A DNA stretch of 64,000 bases from Shewanella acanthi (lineage in GTDB: Bacteria; Pseudomonadota; Gammaproteobacteria; Enterobacterales; Shewanellaceae). Every line of letters begins with the position of its first letter. Position 1 is the stretch's first letter. Position numbers and translations under genes: made by a program. Shown in pieces: positions 62,449 through 64,000 of the stretch. Under the pieces are notes generated by a model that had not been told where the DNA came from, did no database searches, and saw nothing but the letters and a program-made list of their open reading frames with translations. The DNA lies in assembly GCF_019457475.1 (NCBI RefSeq), contig NZ_CP080413.1, positions 3,844,001 to 3,908,000 on the forward strand, read 5' to 3'.

Positions 62449-63495
62449 CTATTCCTTAATCCAAGTGCCATCATCCTTGGGTCTAACCCAAGGTTGGGAA
62501 AACCAATAAAAACCCCCCTTACTTTTACTCGGTACTGTGCAGTTGTAACGGGCACGCCCCGCATTCAATGGCAAATCAGCTTGAATACTAAACTCATTTC
62601 CACTCAGCCACTTAGGTTGCTTCGCACCCTGCCCTTGGATATAGCACATCATCTGTTTGGCAGAAATATCTGTCATATCTAAGGTCACGCGCAGCTCCGG
62701 TCGCCAGTGACCCGCTTTAAGCTCAGGATCGCTTGGTGTTTGGCTCACTACTGGCATGTTGAGGCTATATAACTTGGATTTAAGCGTTGTTAAATCCGCA
62801 TATTGACCCGCAACAGGAAAGCGCGGCAAGGCCGTCAATGGCGAGTAGGGCCCGGCAGCTCCCGATTGCTGCCCAAAGGCGACAAAGCCGTTTTCGGTCA
62901 GCATATCGGCAATCGCTTGGTTGTATTCCCCATAGGGATAGGCGAGCATTTTTAGATTCTGGCCGGTAGCATCGGCAATGGCTTTTTCTGTGTCTAAAAT
63001 GCTGGACTTAATGCGTGCCAACCATTGTGACTCCGACTCTTTATCTAGCCTGCGAATAAGGTGCTCATGCGCCCAGCTATGGTTAGCTATCTCGGCCCCT
63101 TCCTTCGATAGTTGGACTAATTCCTCCCAGGTCATCATCTCAGTAAACTTTTGTTTAATAGGCTCAATCGCGACAAATAAAGTGTAGGGATAACCAAATT
63201 CCTTTAGGATAGGATGTGCGGTAGTGGCAATGCTGCGATAACCATCATCAAAGGTGATGGCAACAGTTTTTGCGGGTAAATCCTGTTTTTGTTTAATGGC
63301 ATCCACCACTTGGGCCAGGGGGATGACCTTAAAACCTTCGTCGGCGAGAAACTGCATTTGCGCTCTAAATTGTGCAGGGGTTACGCTCGTCACCTTAGGC
63401 GTAGTTTCCGACACATGGTGATATTGCAAAATCACCACCGCATGTGCCGAAAAAGCCATTAGCCCCATCAGTGCCAACAACGCACGTTTAACCAT
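62449..63495 (-). CDS. Exported polysaccharide deacetylase
   Basis: The 348-residue protein has a signal peptide (ALLALMGLMAFSAHA) and a NodB-like carbohydrate esterase 4 domain. It shows the motif 1 TFDDGYRSI (metal Asp pair) and the motif 2 HSWAHEH with two metal histidines, as well as the LAYPYGEYN motif 3. The C-terminal part (about 240-348) is a beta-rich extension with DMTDISAKQMMCYIQGQG and a tryptophan-rich end. It removes acetyl groups from a cell-surface or biofilm polysaccharide. Family members such as PgaB have a similar first half, but this one lacks its lipobox. Confidence 0.88.
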   Translation of the reverse strand: MVKRALLALMGLMAFSAHAVVILQYHHVSETTPKVTSVTPAQFRAQMQFLADEGFKVIPLAQVVDAIKQKQDLPAKTVAITFDDGYRSIATTAHPILKEFGYPYTLFVAIEPIKQKFTEMMTWEELVQLSKEGAEIANHSWAHEHLIRRLDKESESQWLARIKSSILDTEKAIADATGQNLKMLAYPYGEYNQAIADMLTENGFVAFGQQSGAAGPYSPLTALPRFPVAGQYADLTTLKSKLYSLNMPVVSQTPSDPELKAGHWRPELRVTLDMTDISAKQMMCYIQGQGAKQPKWLSGNEFSIQADLPLNAGRARYNCTVPSKSKGGFYWFSQPWVRPKDDGTWIKE

Positions 63496-63516
63496 AATGT
63501 GAACACCTTTAAATCA

Positions 63517-64000
63517 ATGAATAATGTGAATTCCAGTTGGCGGACGCTACTTTGCGATGCGACTAAACATCGCCAATTGCTGGCGCTTGCGCTGCCGATG
63601 ATCCTTTCCAATATCACGGTTCCGCTGCTTGGATTAGTAGATACCGCAGTAGTTGGCCATTTGAGCGACGCATATTATTTAGGTGGCGTAGCACTCGGGT
63701 CAACGATTATCACGCTGATCGTTTGGTTATTGGGTTTTCTGCGGATGGCGACAACGGGATTAGTCGCCCAAGCCTATGGTGCCAACGATATCGATGCTCA
63801 GCAAAAATTACTTGTTCAGGGTACCATGTTGGCCTGCGGCCTAGGGGGAATAGTGCTCCTGCTGCAAATGCCCCTGCTCGATTTCGCCTTGGGCGTAACC
63901 TCTGCAAGTGAAGAGGTTATGAGGTATTGCCGCGAGTATTTTTATATCAGGGTCTGGTCAACGCCTTTCGCGCTACTCAATCTAGTGATGTTGGGCTGGC
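63517..64000 (+). CDS. DinF-like MATE efflux protein, N-terminal part (right end cut off)
   Basis: The frame starts at an ATG (63517) and runs out of the window after 161 residues. The visible part holds about four helices with LPMILSNITVPLLGLVDTAVVGHL and FLRMATTGLVAQAYGAND, both typical of DinF in the MATE family. MATE proteins export drugs and organic cations with sodium or protons. E. coli dinF lies next to lexA and is SOS-controlled. Here it lies 10 kb from lexA and no LexA box is seen upstream. It is divergent from the deacetylase gene, with 21 bases between start codons and no clear ribosome binding site. Confidence 0.85.
   Translation, partial: MNNVNSSWRTLLCDATKHRQLLALALPMILSNITVPLLGLVDTAVVGHLSDAYYLGGVALGSTIITLIVWLLGFLRMATTGLVAQAYGANDIDAQQKLLVQGTMLACGLGGIVLLLQMPLLDFALGVTSASEEVMRYCREYFYIRVWSTPFALLNLVMLGW

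Noticed and set aside
1..64000. CRISPR arrays, tRNA or rRNA genes, insertion sequences, prophage or integrase genes
   Set aside because: No regular repeat-spacer pattern, no recognisable structural RNA, and no transposase or integrase motif was seen on either strand.

Overview
The window reads as a chromosomal segment of a Shewanella species, a gammaproteobacterium with flexible respiration. The strongest marker is the gene at 39369-39932. Its 187-residue tetraheme product matches the quinol dehydrogenase CymA of Shewanella as I remember that sequence. The formate dehydrogenase, NrfBCD-like, menaquinone and caa3-like oxidase genes fit the same picture. I saw no rRNA, tRNA, CRISPR array, insertion sequence or prophage. 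The region looks like ordinary core chromosome with scattered lineage-specific genes. All names come from reading motifs and remembered families, not from database searches.

Layout, left to right. 1-2966: end of a formate dehydrogenase operon (fdhA partial, fdhB, fdhC) with a perfect 14-bp hairpin just before the fdhC ribosome binding site. 3211-10603: a HemN-like radical SAM protein, a patatin-like protein, trmL, an exported M20 amidohydrolase, a PAS-GGDEF diguanylate cyclase, a methyltransferase and small exported proteins. 10850-24163: a GGDEF-EAL protein, a DTW-domain tRNA-modifying enzyme, a Bcr/CflA exporter with a divergent LysR regulator, a Sel1-repeat protein, YciC-, DUF2780-, TerB- and HDOD-type proteins, a broken tonB-like pseudogene, and an amino-acid exporter divergent from an Lrp/AsnC regulator. 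24174-28505: an nrfBCD-like electron-transfer operon without nrfA, a membrane-anchored DUF2726-like protein, a CRP-like site and a LysR regulator. 28644-33774: menD-menH-menC-menE. 33800-39350: rpoH, ftsX, ftsE and ftsY on one strand, with rsmD and a yhhL-like gene divergent from them.

39369-46155: cymA, then a copper/silver-type efflux cluster with a metal-binding small protein, an adaptor carrying two extra metal-binding domains, and an HME-RND pump. 46222-51997: RNase T2 with an SH3-like N-terminal part, a double VOC protein, an aromatic amino-acid transporter overlapping plsB. 52116-53349: lexA-sulA under two SOS boxes. 53691-62447: a cytochrome c oxidase operon (coxB with two c-type heme domains, coxA, ctaG, coxC, surf1, ctaA, ctaB, sco) with one small gene on the opposite strand. 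62449-64000: an exported polysaccharide deacetylase and the start of a DinF-like MATE exporter.

Functionally, formate dehydrogenase feeds electrons to quinone. The men genes make the menaquinone that CymA oxidises for periplasmic anaerobic reductases. NrfBCD offers a second quinol-linked electron route, and the cox operon serves aerobic respiration. The most unusual items are the fdhB-fdhC hairpin, the CATG overlap of divergent start codons at 58519-58522, the duplicated cytochrome c domain of CoxB, the metal-binding domains of the efflux system, and the tonB pseudogene. I did not find a clear, wholly new multi-gene system.
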